Shown here in pieces: positions 52,737 through 62,103 of a stretch of 64,000 nucleotides of DNA. The position numbers and the translations under genes are program-made. Under the pieces are notes generated by a model, which was not told where the DNA came from, searched no databases, and was given only the letters and a program-made list of their open reading frames with translations. Location of the stretch: contig NZ_LZJZ01000111.1 of the NCBI RefSeq assembly GCF_001667585.1, positions 1 through 64,000 on the forward strand, read 5' to 3'. The DNA is from Mycobacterium sp. E2733 (GTDB taxonomy: Bacteria; Actinomycetota; Actinomycetes; Mycobacteriales; Mycobacteriaceae). Each line of letters begins with the position of its first letter. Position 1 is the first letter of the stretch.

Positions 52737-53807
52737 TCAAACCCCTCGTCCGACCGGCAGCGCTCGACCGGACGCCCGGCGCACCAGCGCGCGGGCGGCC
52801 ACGTTGGTCAGCAAGGTGATCACCATCAGCACCAGGGAGACCTCGGCAAGTGTCTTGACCGCGAAGTTGGTGGAGTCCGTCATGGCCGAATCCAGTTGCG
52901 AGACAACGGTTGCTGCGATGGTGGTCATGGTCGAGTAGATGTTCCTGGGCATCGCGCCCAACTCCGCGCCGGACACCATCGCCACGGCCATCGTCTCCCC
53001 GAGCGCCCGCCCGAGTCCCAGGACCACGGAGCCGACGACGCCGCTGGACACCCACGGCAGGGTGACCCGGCGCGCGCACTCCCAGTCGGACATGCCAAGC
53101 GCGGTGGCGCCCTCGCGGGGCAGCGACGGAACTCCTCGGAACAGGTCGCGACAGGTGCTGGCGATGATGGGGATGATCATCACCGCCAGCACCAGACCGG
53201 AAACCAACATGCCCTCGCCGTTCCCGGTGTTGCCGCGGAAGTAGTTCAGCACCGGCACATCTGGTGCGTTGCGGGCGATCATTGGGGCGATGTGGTGGGC
53301 GATGAACGGGCCGAAGGTCATGGCGCCCCACAGGCCGACCACGACGCTCGGAATGCCGGCGAGCAATTCGAGCACCATGCCGACGGCCGCGGCCAGACGT
53401 TTCGGCAGTTTCTCCACGATCGCAAACGCCGCGCCGACGGACACCGGCACCGCGATGATCAACGCGATCCCCGAGCTCGCCAGCGTGCCGACGATGAGCG
53501 GCAATGCGCCGTATTCGACGCTGAGTGGATGCCAGACACCATGGGTGACAGCGTTTGTGCCGTACAGGTTTCCCGGGTTCCATTCCGTGCCGGTCAAGAA
53601 GTGCAGCCCGTTGACCCTGATCGCGCCCGCCGCCTCGAATACGAGCGTGGCCAACACGAACAACAGCGCGAGAAGCGGGATCACCGCACTTATCCCACCG
53701 GCCCACCGCACCGCAAGGCCGGCGCGGCTGACGGTACGGACGCGGCCCCGCATGCGCGCGAGGACGGCCGGGCGGCCGGGCGTCCGCGGGTGGACTGAGG
53801 CGGTCAC
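52737..53807 (-). CDS. pstC: Phosphate ABC transporter permease PstC
   Basis: A 356-aa permease with a long basic N-terminus, six TM helices, a periplasmic segment after TM1 (NGLHFLTGTEWNPG) and the EAA loop REGATALGMSDWECARRVTLP. Corresponds by order to Rv0935 (pstC1). The start is GTG 53807, 8 bp after the pstS1 stop. Confidence 0.93.
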   Translation of the reverse strand: MTASVHPRTPGRPAVLARMRGRVRTVSRAGLAVRWAGGISAVIPLLALLFVLATLVFEAAGAIRVNGLHFLTGTEWNPGNLYGTNAVTHGVWHPLSVEYGALPLIVGTLASSGIALIIAVPVSVGAAFAIVEKLPKRLAAAVGMVLELLAGIPSVVVGLWGAMTFGPFIAHHIAPMIARNAPDVPVLNYFRGNTGNGEGMLVSGLVLAVMIIPIIASTCRDLFRGVPSLPREGATALGMSDWECARRVTLPWVSSGVVGSVVLGLGRALGETMAVAMVSGAELGAMPRNIYSTMTTIAATVVSQLDSAMTDSTNFAVKTLAEVSLVLMVITLLTNVAARALVRRASGRALPVGRGV

Positions 53808-53815
53808 GCGTCTAC

Positions 53816-54940
53816 CTAGCCGGCGATCTGGGCGATCTGGGCGTCGGACAACTTCACCAGCGACGCCGGCAACGGCTGGAAGTGAACCGCATCCAGGAAC
53901 GAGGGGCTGCTCCCGTCGGTGACCGCCCAGTGCAGGAAGGCCTGCAACGTCTGTGCCGTGGCGGCGTCCTTCTGGCTGTTGTAGACGACGGCGTACTCGT
54001 AGTAGACGATCGGGTAGCCGTCAGCGGCGGGGCCGTTGATCAGTGAGATCGCCTGGTCTGCCGGGGTCTGCGAGGCGAAGCCGTTGGCCTCGGCCACAAC
54101 GGCTTGCGCGTCGGGCAGCAGGTACTTGCCGGAGGCGTTTCCCAATTCGGCTTCGCCCAGACCCTTCTGGCTGGCCTGGTCGAGGTAGCTGCTGCCGATG
54201 TAGGCCACGCAGCCCAGGGTGTCAGCGCAGCCGGTGACCATCCCGCCGGCGCCGTTCTCGCCGAGGGCGCCCGGCACCGCCGGGAAGTCGACGGTGGTGC
54301 CGAAGCCCGGCGACTTCCCCCAGCCGTCGGGGTCTTGCTTCGACAGGTACTGGGTGAACACGAAGGTATCGCCGGCCCCGTCGGAACGATGCAGCGGAAC
54401 CACCGGGGTGGCCGGCAGGTTCACCCCGGGGTTGAGGGCGGCGATCTGCGGGTCGTTCCAGGTTTTGATCTTGCCCTGATACATGGCCCCCAGCACCTTG
54501 CCGTTCAGCTTGAGGTGCTCGGTGACGCCCGGCAGGTTGTAGTTGACCTGCTCGGCGGAAATGGCCAACGCGATGTTCATCAGCCCCTTGTGCGCGGCCA
54601 TGTCACCTTTGGACAGGTAAGCGCCCGAGGCGCCGATGTCGACCGCGCGCGCAGCGGCCTGTGCGATACCCGCGCCCGAGCCGGTGGCACCTGTGGTGAT
54701 CGTTACGTTGGGGTATTTCGAGTGAAAGGCCGAAACCCACTGATTCATCAGGGGATACAGCTCGGTGGCGCCGGTCTCCGTCAACGCCAAGTTGGTCGTC
54801 GCGGGCGTAGTCGCGGGGCTGCCGGTGGTAGCGCCTGGGCTCGGCTGACCGCCCGGTTTGTTCGAACCGCAGGCGGCCGCGATCAGGACCAGCGGCACGG
54901 TGGCGGAGAGAGCCAACATCATTTGCAGACGATTTTTCAC
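53816..54940 (-). CDS. pstS1: Phosphate-binding lipoprotein PstS1 (38-kDa antigen homolog)
   Basis: A 374-aa lipoprotein, the same length as M. tuberculosis PstS1. The lipobox is IAAAC; a Pro/Thr/Gly linker follows, then the type 2 periplasmic-binding fold with ETGATELYPL, TGATGSGAGIAQ, VPLHRSDGAGDTFVFTQYL and a cysteine pair GCADTLGC. It binds phosphate at the cell surface and delivers it to PstC/PstA. Second gene of the operon, 44 bp after pstB. Confidence 0.93.
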   Translation of the reverse strand: MKNRLQMMLALSATVPLVLIAAACGSNKPGGQPSPGATTGSPATTPATTNLALTETGATELYPLMNQWVSAFHSKYPNVTITTGATGSGAGIAQAAARAVDIGASGAYLSKGDMAAHKGLMNIALAISAEQVNYNLPGVTEHLKLNGKVLGAMYQGKIKTWNDPQIAALNPGVNLPATPVVPLHRSDGAGDTFVFTQYLSKQDPDGWGKSPGFGTTVDFPAVPGALGENGAGGMVTGCADTLGCVAYIGSSYLDQASQKGLGEAELGNASGKYLLPDAQAVVAEANGFASQTPADQAISLINGPAADGYPIVYYEYAVVYNSQKDAATAQTLQAFLHWAVTDGSSPSFLDAVHFQPLPASLVKLSDAQIAQIAG

Positions 54941-54984
54941 GGTCCTTGCCCTTCTCTATCTTTTCGCGCCTCCCAGATGGCGCC

Positions 54985-55833
<849 letters not shown>

Positions 55834-55935
55834 CTACTGCCGATGCTACGTGCGTCTGCCCTCGCAGGGCTGGTCGCGGTTCATACTCTGTCAATCTTCC
55901 AAGGCGTTGCTCACCAACCGCTCAGCTCTGAGAAT

Positions 55936-55978
55936 TTTGTACATCGACGTTTGTACATTCACATTTTGTTCACTCTCC
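55936..55978. promoter_or_regulatory. Candidate regulatory repeats in the pstB-pstS2 divergent region
   Basis: Two patterns overlap. TTTGTACAT occurs at 55936-55944 and again at 55950-55958 (14-bp period, palindromic TGTACA cores). ATTCAC (55957) and GTTCAC (55968) are spaced 11 bp apart, the period of PHO-box half-sites bound by PhoP/RegX3-type regulators. The stretch is the most AT-rich in the locus and lies between the two divergent phosphate operons. Confidence 0.45.
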
Positions 55979-56073
55979 AGTGACCGCCTACGCGTTGGGC
56001 GGGGGAGTGCGCTAGGCGGGCTGCTTCGGTGGCACAGTGGATATTGGCCACCTTGAATCTTCTGAGGAGTTTC

Positions 56074-57165
56074 GTGAGATTCAGCCGATCGGAAGCCCTG
56101 TTGAGCCTGCTGAGCGCCGGCGCGCTGGTTCTGTCGGGGTGCGGCGGCCATTCCGACACCGCGCAATCAACGGTGCAGTGTGGCGGGAAAAAAGTACTGC
56201 ACGCCAGCGGTGCGACCGCGCAAGAGAATGCGATAGCGCAGTTCGTCTACGCCTATGTCCGCGCGTGCCCGGGTAACACGCTGGATTACAACGCGAACGG
56301 CTCCGGGAAAGGGGTTGAGGAGTTCGTCAGCAATGTGACGGACCTGGCGGGCTCCGGGGTGCCGTTGGACCCATCGAAAGGTGAGCCCGAGCGGGCTACG
56401 GCGCGGTGCGGCTCGCCTGCCTGGGACCTGCCGGCGGTGTTTGAACCGATCGCGGTCACCTACAACCTCAACGGCGTCAATCCGCTGAAACTTGACGCGA
56501 CGACGCTGGCAAAGATTTTCAACGGCGGTATCACCAAATGGGATGACCCGGCGATCAAGGCGCTCAACGCGAGCATCAACCTGCCGTCCGTGCCCATTCA
56601 CGTCATCTACCGCAGCGACAAGTCCGCGAACTCGGCCAACTTCCAGCAGTACCTGGATGCCGCGTCCAACGGCGCCTGGGGCAAGGGTGGCGGCGAGAAG
56701 TTCAACGGCGGCGTCGGTGACGGGGCCGCCGGGGATGAAGGCTCGTCGGGAGCACTGCAGAGCACCGATGGGGGGATCACCTACAACGAGTGGTCGTTCG
56801 CGGTGGGCAAGCAGTTGAGCATGGCCCAGATCATCACCTCGGCAGGTCCGGATCCGGTGTCGATCACCACCGATTCGGTGGGCAAGACGATTGCCGGGGC
56901 CACGTTCAAGGGCCAGGGCAACGACTTGGTGCTGGACACGTCGTCGTTCTACAAGCCGACGCAATCGGGGGCCTACCCGATCGTGGAGCCGACGTACGAG
57001 ATCGTCTGCTCGAAATACCCGGATTCTGCGACCGGCCTGGCCGTAAAGGCGTTCATGCAGGCGGCCGTCGGTCCGGGCCAAGACGGGCTGGACCAGTACG
57101 GATCCATTCCGCTGCCGAAGTCGTTCCAATCCAAACTGGCGGCGGCGGTGGACGCCATCGCTTGA
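56074..57165 (+). CDS. pstS2: Phosphate-binding lipoprotein PstS2-like
   Basis: A 363-aa PstS lipoprotein: lipobox VLSGC, then HASGATAQENAI, YNANGSGKGVEEF, GITKWDDPAI, YRSDKSANSANFQQYL and SGAYPIVEPTYEIVC. Start GTG 56074 with GAGGAG upstream gives a proper lipoprotein signal; the frame continues to 56029 without a good site. By order (followed by pknD, divergent from pstB) it matches Rv0932c, PstS2. Confidence 0.92.
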   Translation: MRFSRSEALLSLLSAGALVLSGCGGHSDTAQSTVQCGGKKVLHASGATAQENAIAQFVYAYVRACPGNTLDYNANGSGKGVEEFVSNVTDLAGSGVPLDPSKGEPERATARCGSPAWDLPAVFEPIAVTYNLNGVNPLKLDATTLAKIFNGGITKWDDPAIKALNASINLPSVPIHVIYRSDKSANSANFQQYLDAASNGAWGKGGGEKFNGGVGDGAAGDEGSSGALQSTDGGITYNEWSFAVGKQLSMAQIITSAGPDPVSITTDSVGKTIAGATFKGQGNDLVLDTSSFYKPTQSGAYPIVEPTYEIVCSKYPDSATGLAVKAFMQAAVGPGQDGLDQYGSIPLPKSFQSKLAAAVDAIA

Positions 57166-57186
57166 TCAGCTGAAGGGAGCCCGACG

Positions 57187-59154
57187 GTGAGGCACAGCGA
57201 GCCGGATACGCGGGTGGGGTCGCGGTTTGGGCCCTACCGGCTGCTGCGGCTGCTGGGCCGCGGCGGGATGGGCGAGGTCTACGAGGCCGAGGACACCCGA
57301 AAACATCGGGTGGTGGCGTTGAAGCTCATCTCGGCGGAATTCTCCGGCGACCCGATATTTCGCGCGAGGATGCAGCGCGAGGCAGACGCGGCGGGGCGGC
57401 TGACCGAGCCCCATGTCGTGCCGATCCATGACTACGGCGAGATCGACGGCCTGCTGTATCTGGACATGCGCCTGATCGACGGAATCGACTTGTCCGCGCT
57501 GCTGAAGCATTCGGGGCCGTTGAGCGCCCCGCGGGCGGTGGCCATCGTGCGCCAGATCGCCGCGGCGCTGGACGCCGCCCACTCCACCGGCGTGACACAC
57601 CGAGACGTCAAGCCGGAAAACATTCTCATCACGCGCGATGATTTCGCCTATCTGGTCGATTTCGGCATCGCTCGCGCCGCCGCCGACCCCTCGCTGACCC
57701 AGACCGGAATCGCGATGGGAAGTTACCACTACATGGCCCCTGAGCGGTTCACCGACCACGAGGTCACCTATCGCGCTGATATTTATTCGCTGACATGCGT
57801 GTTGACCGAGTGTTTGACCGGGTCGCCGCCGTATCGGACCACCAGCATCGAACGGGCGGTTGCCGCACATTTGACGGAGCCCGCCCCGCGGCCCAGCCAG
57901 CTGCGACCGGGAAGCGTCCCGGCGGCGCTCGACGAAGTGATCGCCAAAGGCATGGCGAAGAACCCCGCGGAGCGCTATCAATCCGCCGGTGAGCTTGCCG
58001 CCGCGGCCAACGACGCGCTGACCGTGACGGACCAGCACCAGGCCGCGTCAATTCTGCGGCACGGCGAACAGGCCACTCCTCGGGGCGACTGGGAGCCGTC
58101 GCCCGGCGGCGCCGAGACAATCGCTGCTCCCGCGGCTGGGTCCATGCCGGCGGCCGCCGGCGCGGGCAGTTGGCGCAATGGCCGGCCACCGCCGCCGTCG
58201 GGCGGCTCCGCCCCGCCACCGCTGTATGGCCGACCACCGCGGAGACCGGCGCCCGACTTCACGCACGGCGGGCCGTGGGGCCGGTCCGGAAAGCGGAAGT
58301 GGATCCTTGTCGGCGCCGCGGCGATCGTCGTGGTTGCCGCCGTCGTCGCCGGGCTTTTGGCATCCGGCCCGTCGCGGTCCCCGACGTCAGCGTCAGGACA
58401 ATCCGTGCTGCCGTTCAATGGCATTGACTTCCGCCTGTCGCCGGGCGGCGTGGCGTTGGACAAGGCCGGCGACGTGTTCGTCACCAACCAGGGCATGTAT
58501 GGGCGGGTCGTGGAGCTGGCGTCCGGTTCGACCACATCGACGGTGCTTCCGTTCACCGGCCTTTATCAGCCCCAGGGCCTGGCGGTGGACGAGGCGGGCA
58601 CCTTGTACGTGGCCGATTTCAACAACAGGGTGGTGAAGCTGGCGGCGGGCTCGAACAACCAGGCCGTACTCCCGTTCACCGGCCTCAATTACCCCGAGGG
58701 TGTGGCGGTGGATACGCAGGGCAGCGTCTACGTCGCTGACCGGGGCGACAACAGGGTGGTGAAGCTGGCGGCCGGGTCGAGCACCCAAGAGGTGCTCCCG
58801 TTCACCGGCTTGAACAACCCCGATGGAGTCGCCGTGGACCCCGCCGGCAATGTCTACGTCGCCGATACCGACAGCAACCGGGTGCTGAAGTTGCCGGCCG
58901 GCGCGACCGCCCAGACCGTGCTGCCGTTCACCGGGGTGACCGTGCCGTGGGGTATCGCAGTCGACGCCGCGGGCGACGTGTATGTCACCGAACACGACAG
59001 CAACCAGGTGCTCAAGCTGGCTGCCGGGTCGAACAGCCCGACGGCGCTGAGGTTCACGGGCCTCAACACCCCGTTAGCGGTGGCGGCGGACAAGGACGGA
59101 AACGTCTACGTCGCCGACCGCGGCAATGACCGGGTGGTCAAACTCGCGCCGTGA
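57187..59154 (+). CDS. pknD: Ser/Thr protein kinase PknD with NHL beta-propeller sensor
   Basis: A 655-aa transmembrane kinase (M. tuberculosis PknD is 664 aa). Kinase domain about 15-275: GRGGMGEVYEAED, VVALKLI, HRDVKPENIL, DFGIARA and APERF. A Pro-rich juxtamembrane linker, one TM helix (about 375-398), and an outer NHL propeller with six repeats of VLPFTGLxxPxGVAVD / VYVAD / RVVKLAAGS pattern follow. Position next to pstS2 is conserved with Rv0931c, linking phosphate sensing to phosphorylation (including anti-anti-sigma targets). The start is GTG 57187. Confidence 0.95.
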   Translation: MRHSEPDTRVGSRFGPYRLLRLLGRGGMGEVYEAEDTRKHRVVALKLISAEFSGDPIFRARMQREADAAGRLTEPHVVPIHDYGEIDGLLYLDMRLIDGIDLSALLKHSGPLSAPRAVAIVRQIAAALDAAHSTGVTHRDVKPENILITRDDFAYLVDFGIARAAADPSLTQTGIAMGSYHYMAPERFTDHEVTYRADIYSLTCVLTECLTGSPPYRTTSIERAVAAHLTEPAPRPSQLRPGSVPAALDEVIAKGMAKNPAERYQSAGELAAAANDALTVTDQHQAASILRHGEQATPRGDWEPSPGGAETIAAPAAGSMPAAAGAGSWRNGRPPPPSGGSAPPPLYGRPPRRPAPDFTHGGPWGRSGKRKWILVGAAAIVVVAAVVAGLLASGPSRSPTSASGQSVLPFNGIDFRLSPGGVALDKAGDVFVTNQGMYGRVVELASGSTTSTVLPFTGLYQPQGLAVDEAGTLYVADFNNRVVKLAAGSNNQAVLPFTGLNYPEGVAVDTQGSVYVADRGDNRVVKLAAGSSTQEVLPFTGLNNPDGVAVDPAGNVYVADTDSNRVLKLPAGATAQTVLPFTGVTVPWGIAVDAAGDVYVTEHDSNQVLKLAAGSNSPTALRFTGLNTPLAVAADKDGNVYVADRGNDRVVKLAP

Positions 59155-59156
59155 GT

Positions 59157-60350
59157 TCAGGACGTCGTCTGGGGTGCGCCCAGATACTCGTCGTTGTGCT
59201 GCCCCGGCGCGGGCGGGGGATCGGTGACCGCCGCGTCGAAGCTCGCGTAGCGCGCCGGCATGCGCACCACCGTGACCGCGTCGTCGCCGCTGCCCACGCT
59301 CAGGGCGAGCTCGTTCTCGGCGAACAGCGGGGTGTCCACCACCTGCTTCCAGGTGTAGGCCAGGCAGGCCATCAGGCCGCCTTCTTGTAGCAGCTCAACC
59401 CATTCGGCCGCGGTCTTGCCGGCCAGCGCCGACTCGAGCTCCTCGGTCAATTCGGGGTAATTCATTGCGCGCGAACGCTGATCGATGAACCGCTCGTCGG
59501 TCAGCAGGTCCGGCCGGCCGATGATCTGACACAGCTTCGCCCAATGCTTGGGCACATACGCGCTGATCACCAGGTAGCCGTCGGCGGCCTTGAACGCGTC
59601 CGACGGCTGGGTGGCGAAGCCAACTCCCTTGCGCTTCTTGGGTTTTGATGCGGCGTCGGGCTTGGGCGCCTCGCTCGGCTTGTTCAGGTGGATCGTGAGC
59701 TGGCTGGCCTGCAAGTTGACCGCCACGTCGTACATGGCGACCCGCACCACGTCCACCACGCCATGACGCTCGCGGTTGAGCAGCGCGGCCAGCACCGCCT
59801 GGGCCAGCACGTGACCGCTGGCGGCGTCGACGAGCTGGAAGGGGATGATCTGCGGTTTGCCGGTCGGCGTCGGCATCCCGGTGGTCATGCCCGACTCGGC
59901 CGCGACCATCAGATCGACGCCCGGCCTGCTGCCGTGCGGGCCGTTGCCGCCGTAGGCCGACAGCCGCGCGTAGACGAGCCTGGCGTTGCGGGCGCGCAAC
60001 TCGGCGGGGCCCAGGCCCATGCGTTCCATCACGCCGGGGCGGAACCCTTCCAGCACGACGTCGGCGCTGTCGACCAGCCGCAGGATCTGTTGCCTGGCCT
60101 CGTCGTCGGTGAGGTCTACCGCCACCGACTTCTTGCCCCGGTTGTGCGGCAGGAACAGCGTGGGCAGCGGCGGGCGCCCGGGCAGGACCGCGGTGATCTG
60201 CCGGGCAGCCTCACCCAGGGGCGCCTCGACCTTGATCACCTCGGCGCCCAGGTCGGCCAGCACCTGCCCGGCCAGCGGCCCGGCGATGTTCTGGGTGAAA
60301 TCGAGTACCCGGAACCCGTCAAGTGGCTTGGGGGGCGTGCTGTCTGCCAT
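59157..60350 (-). CDS. CaiB/BaiF-type CoA-transferase family III protein (Rv3272-like)
   Basis: A 397-aa protein. It starts ADSTPPKPLDGFRVLDFTQNIAGPLAGQVLADLGAEVIKVE (read in parts), with NRGKKSVAVDL, the catalytic Asp region GVDLMVAAESG, and late WVELLQEGG. It would transfer CoA between carboxylic acids; the substrate is unknown. Start ATG 60350 gives nearly the length of Rv3272. Its stop lies just after the convergent pknD stop. Confidence 0.9.
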   Translation of the reverse strand: MADSTPPKPLDGFRVLDFTQNIAGPLAGQVLADLGAEVIKVEAPLGEAARQITAVLPGRPPLPTLFLPHNRGKKSVAVDLTDDEARQQILRLVDSADVVLEGFRPGVMERMGLGPAELRARNARLVYARLSAYGGNGPHGSRPGVDLMVAAESGMTTGMPTPTGKPQIIPFQLVDAASGHVLAQAVLAALLNRERHGVVDVVRVAMYDVAVNLQASQLTIHLNKPSEAPKPDAASKPKKRKGVGFATQPSDAFKAADGYLVISAYVPKHWAKLCQIIGRPDLLTDERFIDQRSRAMNYPELTEELESALAGKTAAEWVELLQEGGLMACLAYTWKQVVDTPLFAENELALSVGSGDDAVTVVRMPARYASFDAAVTDPPPAPGQHNDEYLGAPQTTS

Positions 60351-60363
60351 GGGTGGCCTTCCG

Positions 60364-61277
60364 TCAACGGGCCGTGTGCAACTCCGCGATGCAGTAGTAG
60401 TTCTCGGCGAACGGCGCACCGGGTTCGGTGCGCTGCAAAGGTAACCCGTTGTCGGCCAACAACTGATTCAGGGGTGTGCGAACCGGGCGCCAGCCCTTCC
60501 GCTGCAGATACGTCGCCGCGTCGTTGCGCTCGCCGGGGAAGCCCAGGTCGCCCAGCGCGATGTCGAGGCCGTTCTCCCGCCACTTCTCGCTGCGGCGTTC
60601 AGAGCGTCCCCACTGTCGCCGGAGTTGATGAAGACCTCGGCCACCAGCCGGCTCCCGTCGGCGCTGAGCGCGGTGATGTCGTTGAGCAACCGGTCCTGCG
60701 CCTCGGGCGGCAGGAAGCCGAGCAGGCCCTCGGCGGCCCAGGCGGCCGGGCGCCCGGTGTCGAAGCCGGCCCCGCGCAGCGCCGACGGCCAGTCGTGGCG
60801 CAGGTCGATCGGGACGGCCCGAACCTCGGCGGTGGGCGTTGCGCCGAGCTCGGCCATGGTTGCCGACTTGAATTCGATGACTTGCGGCTGGTCGATCTCG
60901 AACACCGTGGTCCCCGCCGCCCAGGGCAGCCGGTAGGCGCGGGCGTCCAGGCCGGAGGCCAGGATGACGACCTGGCGGATTCCGGCGGCGCCCGCCTCGG
61001 CGAAGAACGCGTCGATGTAGCGCGTGCGTGCGGCCAGCATGTCGGTCATGCGTTGCATGCCCCACGGGGCCCCGGGCTCGTCGACGTCGGCCGAACTCAA
61101 TTCGCCGGCGGCCCATCGCGTCATGAAGTCGACGCCGACGGCGCGCACCAGCGGCTCGGCGAACGGGTCGTCGATCAGCGCGTCGCGGGTGGCCCGGGCC
61201 CGTCCGGCCGCCACCATGGTGGCGGTGGCCCCCACGCTCGTGGCCAGGTCCCAGCTGTCGTTGTCGGTGCGCGTCAT
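60364..61277 (-). pseudogene. SAM-dependent methyltransferase, frameshifted
   Basis: Mycobacterial class I SAM methyltransferase of the TIGR00027/PF04072 group. The first frame (from 61277) has DDPFAEPLVRAVG, ILASGLDARAYRLPW, FEIDQPQVIEFK and LLGFLPPEAQDRLL, then runs into nonsense after SGDSGDAL near 60605. The correct C-terminus continues in another frame: SEKWRENGLDIALGDLGFPG, NDAATYLQRKGW, up to ENYYCIAELHTAR and a stop at 60364. One indel near 60590-60620 explains this. It is either a real pseudogene or a sequencing error; the rest of the sequence is well preserved, so the change is recent. Confidence 0.75.
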
Positions 61278-61442
61278 CGGCAGTGCCCTTTCGGTCTAGT
61301 CGTTAACCAGGGTAACGATGGCGTCGCAAGACCGCCCGGGACTGGCGCTCGAGCGGGTGCTGGCCGGTCGGGTTTGACACGGTTGTGTCACCAGCGGGTG
61401 TCTGGGCGCGCGAGCGTGCGCCATCGCCGCTAGCCTCGCGCA

Positions 61443-62102
61443 ATGACCACTTCGTCTGTCATCGCCGATGCATGCACCCTCGCGGCGACGCGGGACGCCG
61501 GTTGGCGGCGCGACGCCGAGTGGGCGCGACGGTTGGCGTGGGTCAGCCTGGCCGCAGTGCTCGTCGAGGGCGGCATCGGCCTCTGGCAGGGGTTGGCGCT
61601 CGGTTCCGTGGCGCTGACCGGGTGGGCCCTGGGCGGGGTGTCCGAGGCGCTGGCCAGCGCGATGGTGGTGTGGCGGTTCAGCGGGGCGCGGACCTTCGCC
61701 GCGCAAGCCGAGCGGCGCGCGCAACGCGGTGTCGCGGTGTCGTTCTGGCTGACCGCCCCCTACATCGCCGCCGAATCCATTCGCGAGCTGACCGGTGAGC
61801 GCCACGCCGAGGCCTCGCTGATCGGCATCGCGCTGACGGCCACCGGACTGCTGCTGATGCCGATACTCGGCCGGGCCAACCGCCGGCTCGGCCTGCGGCT
61901 GGACTCGGGAGCCACCGAGGCCGAGGGCATGCAGAACTATCTGTGCGCCGCCCAGGCGGCCGGGGTGCTGGCGGGGCTCGCCGCGACGGCGTCGTGGTCC
62001 GGCGGATGGTGGATCGACCCGGCGGTCGGCCTCGGGATCGCCGGTGTGGCGGCCTGGCAGGGCGTCCGCGCCTGGCGCGGCCACGACTGCGGCTGCTGCT
62101 GA
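61443..62102 (+). CDS. CDF-like integral membrane protein (Rv3271c-like)
   Basis: A 219-aa protein with about five to six TM helices resembling the membrane part of cation-diffusion-facilitator transporters (LAWVSLAAVLVEGGIGL, GSVALTGWALGGVSEALASAMV). The metal-site Asp residues of true CDFs are not evident, and there is no cytosolic C-terminal domain. It ends in HDCGCC, a possible soft-metal ligand. It is convergent with ctpC, stops 1 bp apart, as in M. tuberculosis where Rv3271c faces ctpC. Confidence 0.8.
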   Translation: MTTSSVIADACTLAATRDAGWRRDAEWARRLAWVSLAAVLVEGGIGLWQGLALGSVALTGWALGGVSEALASAMVVWRFSGARTFAAQAERRAQRGVAVSFWLTAPYIAAESIRELTGERHAEASLIGIALTATGLLLMPILGRANRRLGLRLDSGATEAEGMQNYLCAAQAAGVLAGLAATASWSGGWWIDPAVGLGIAGVAAWQGVRAWRGHDCGCC

Positions 62103-62103
62103 G

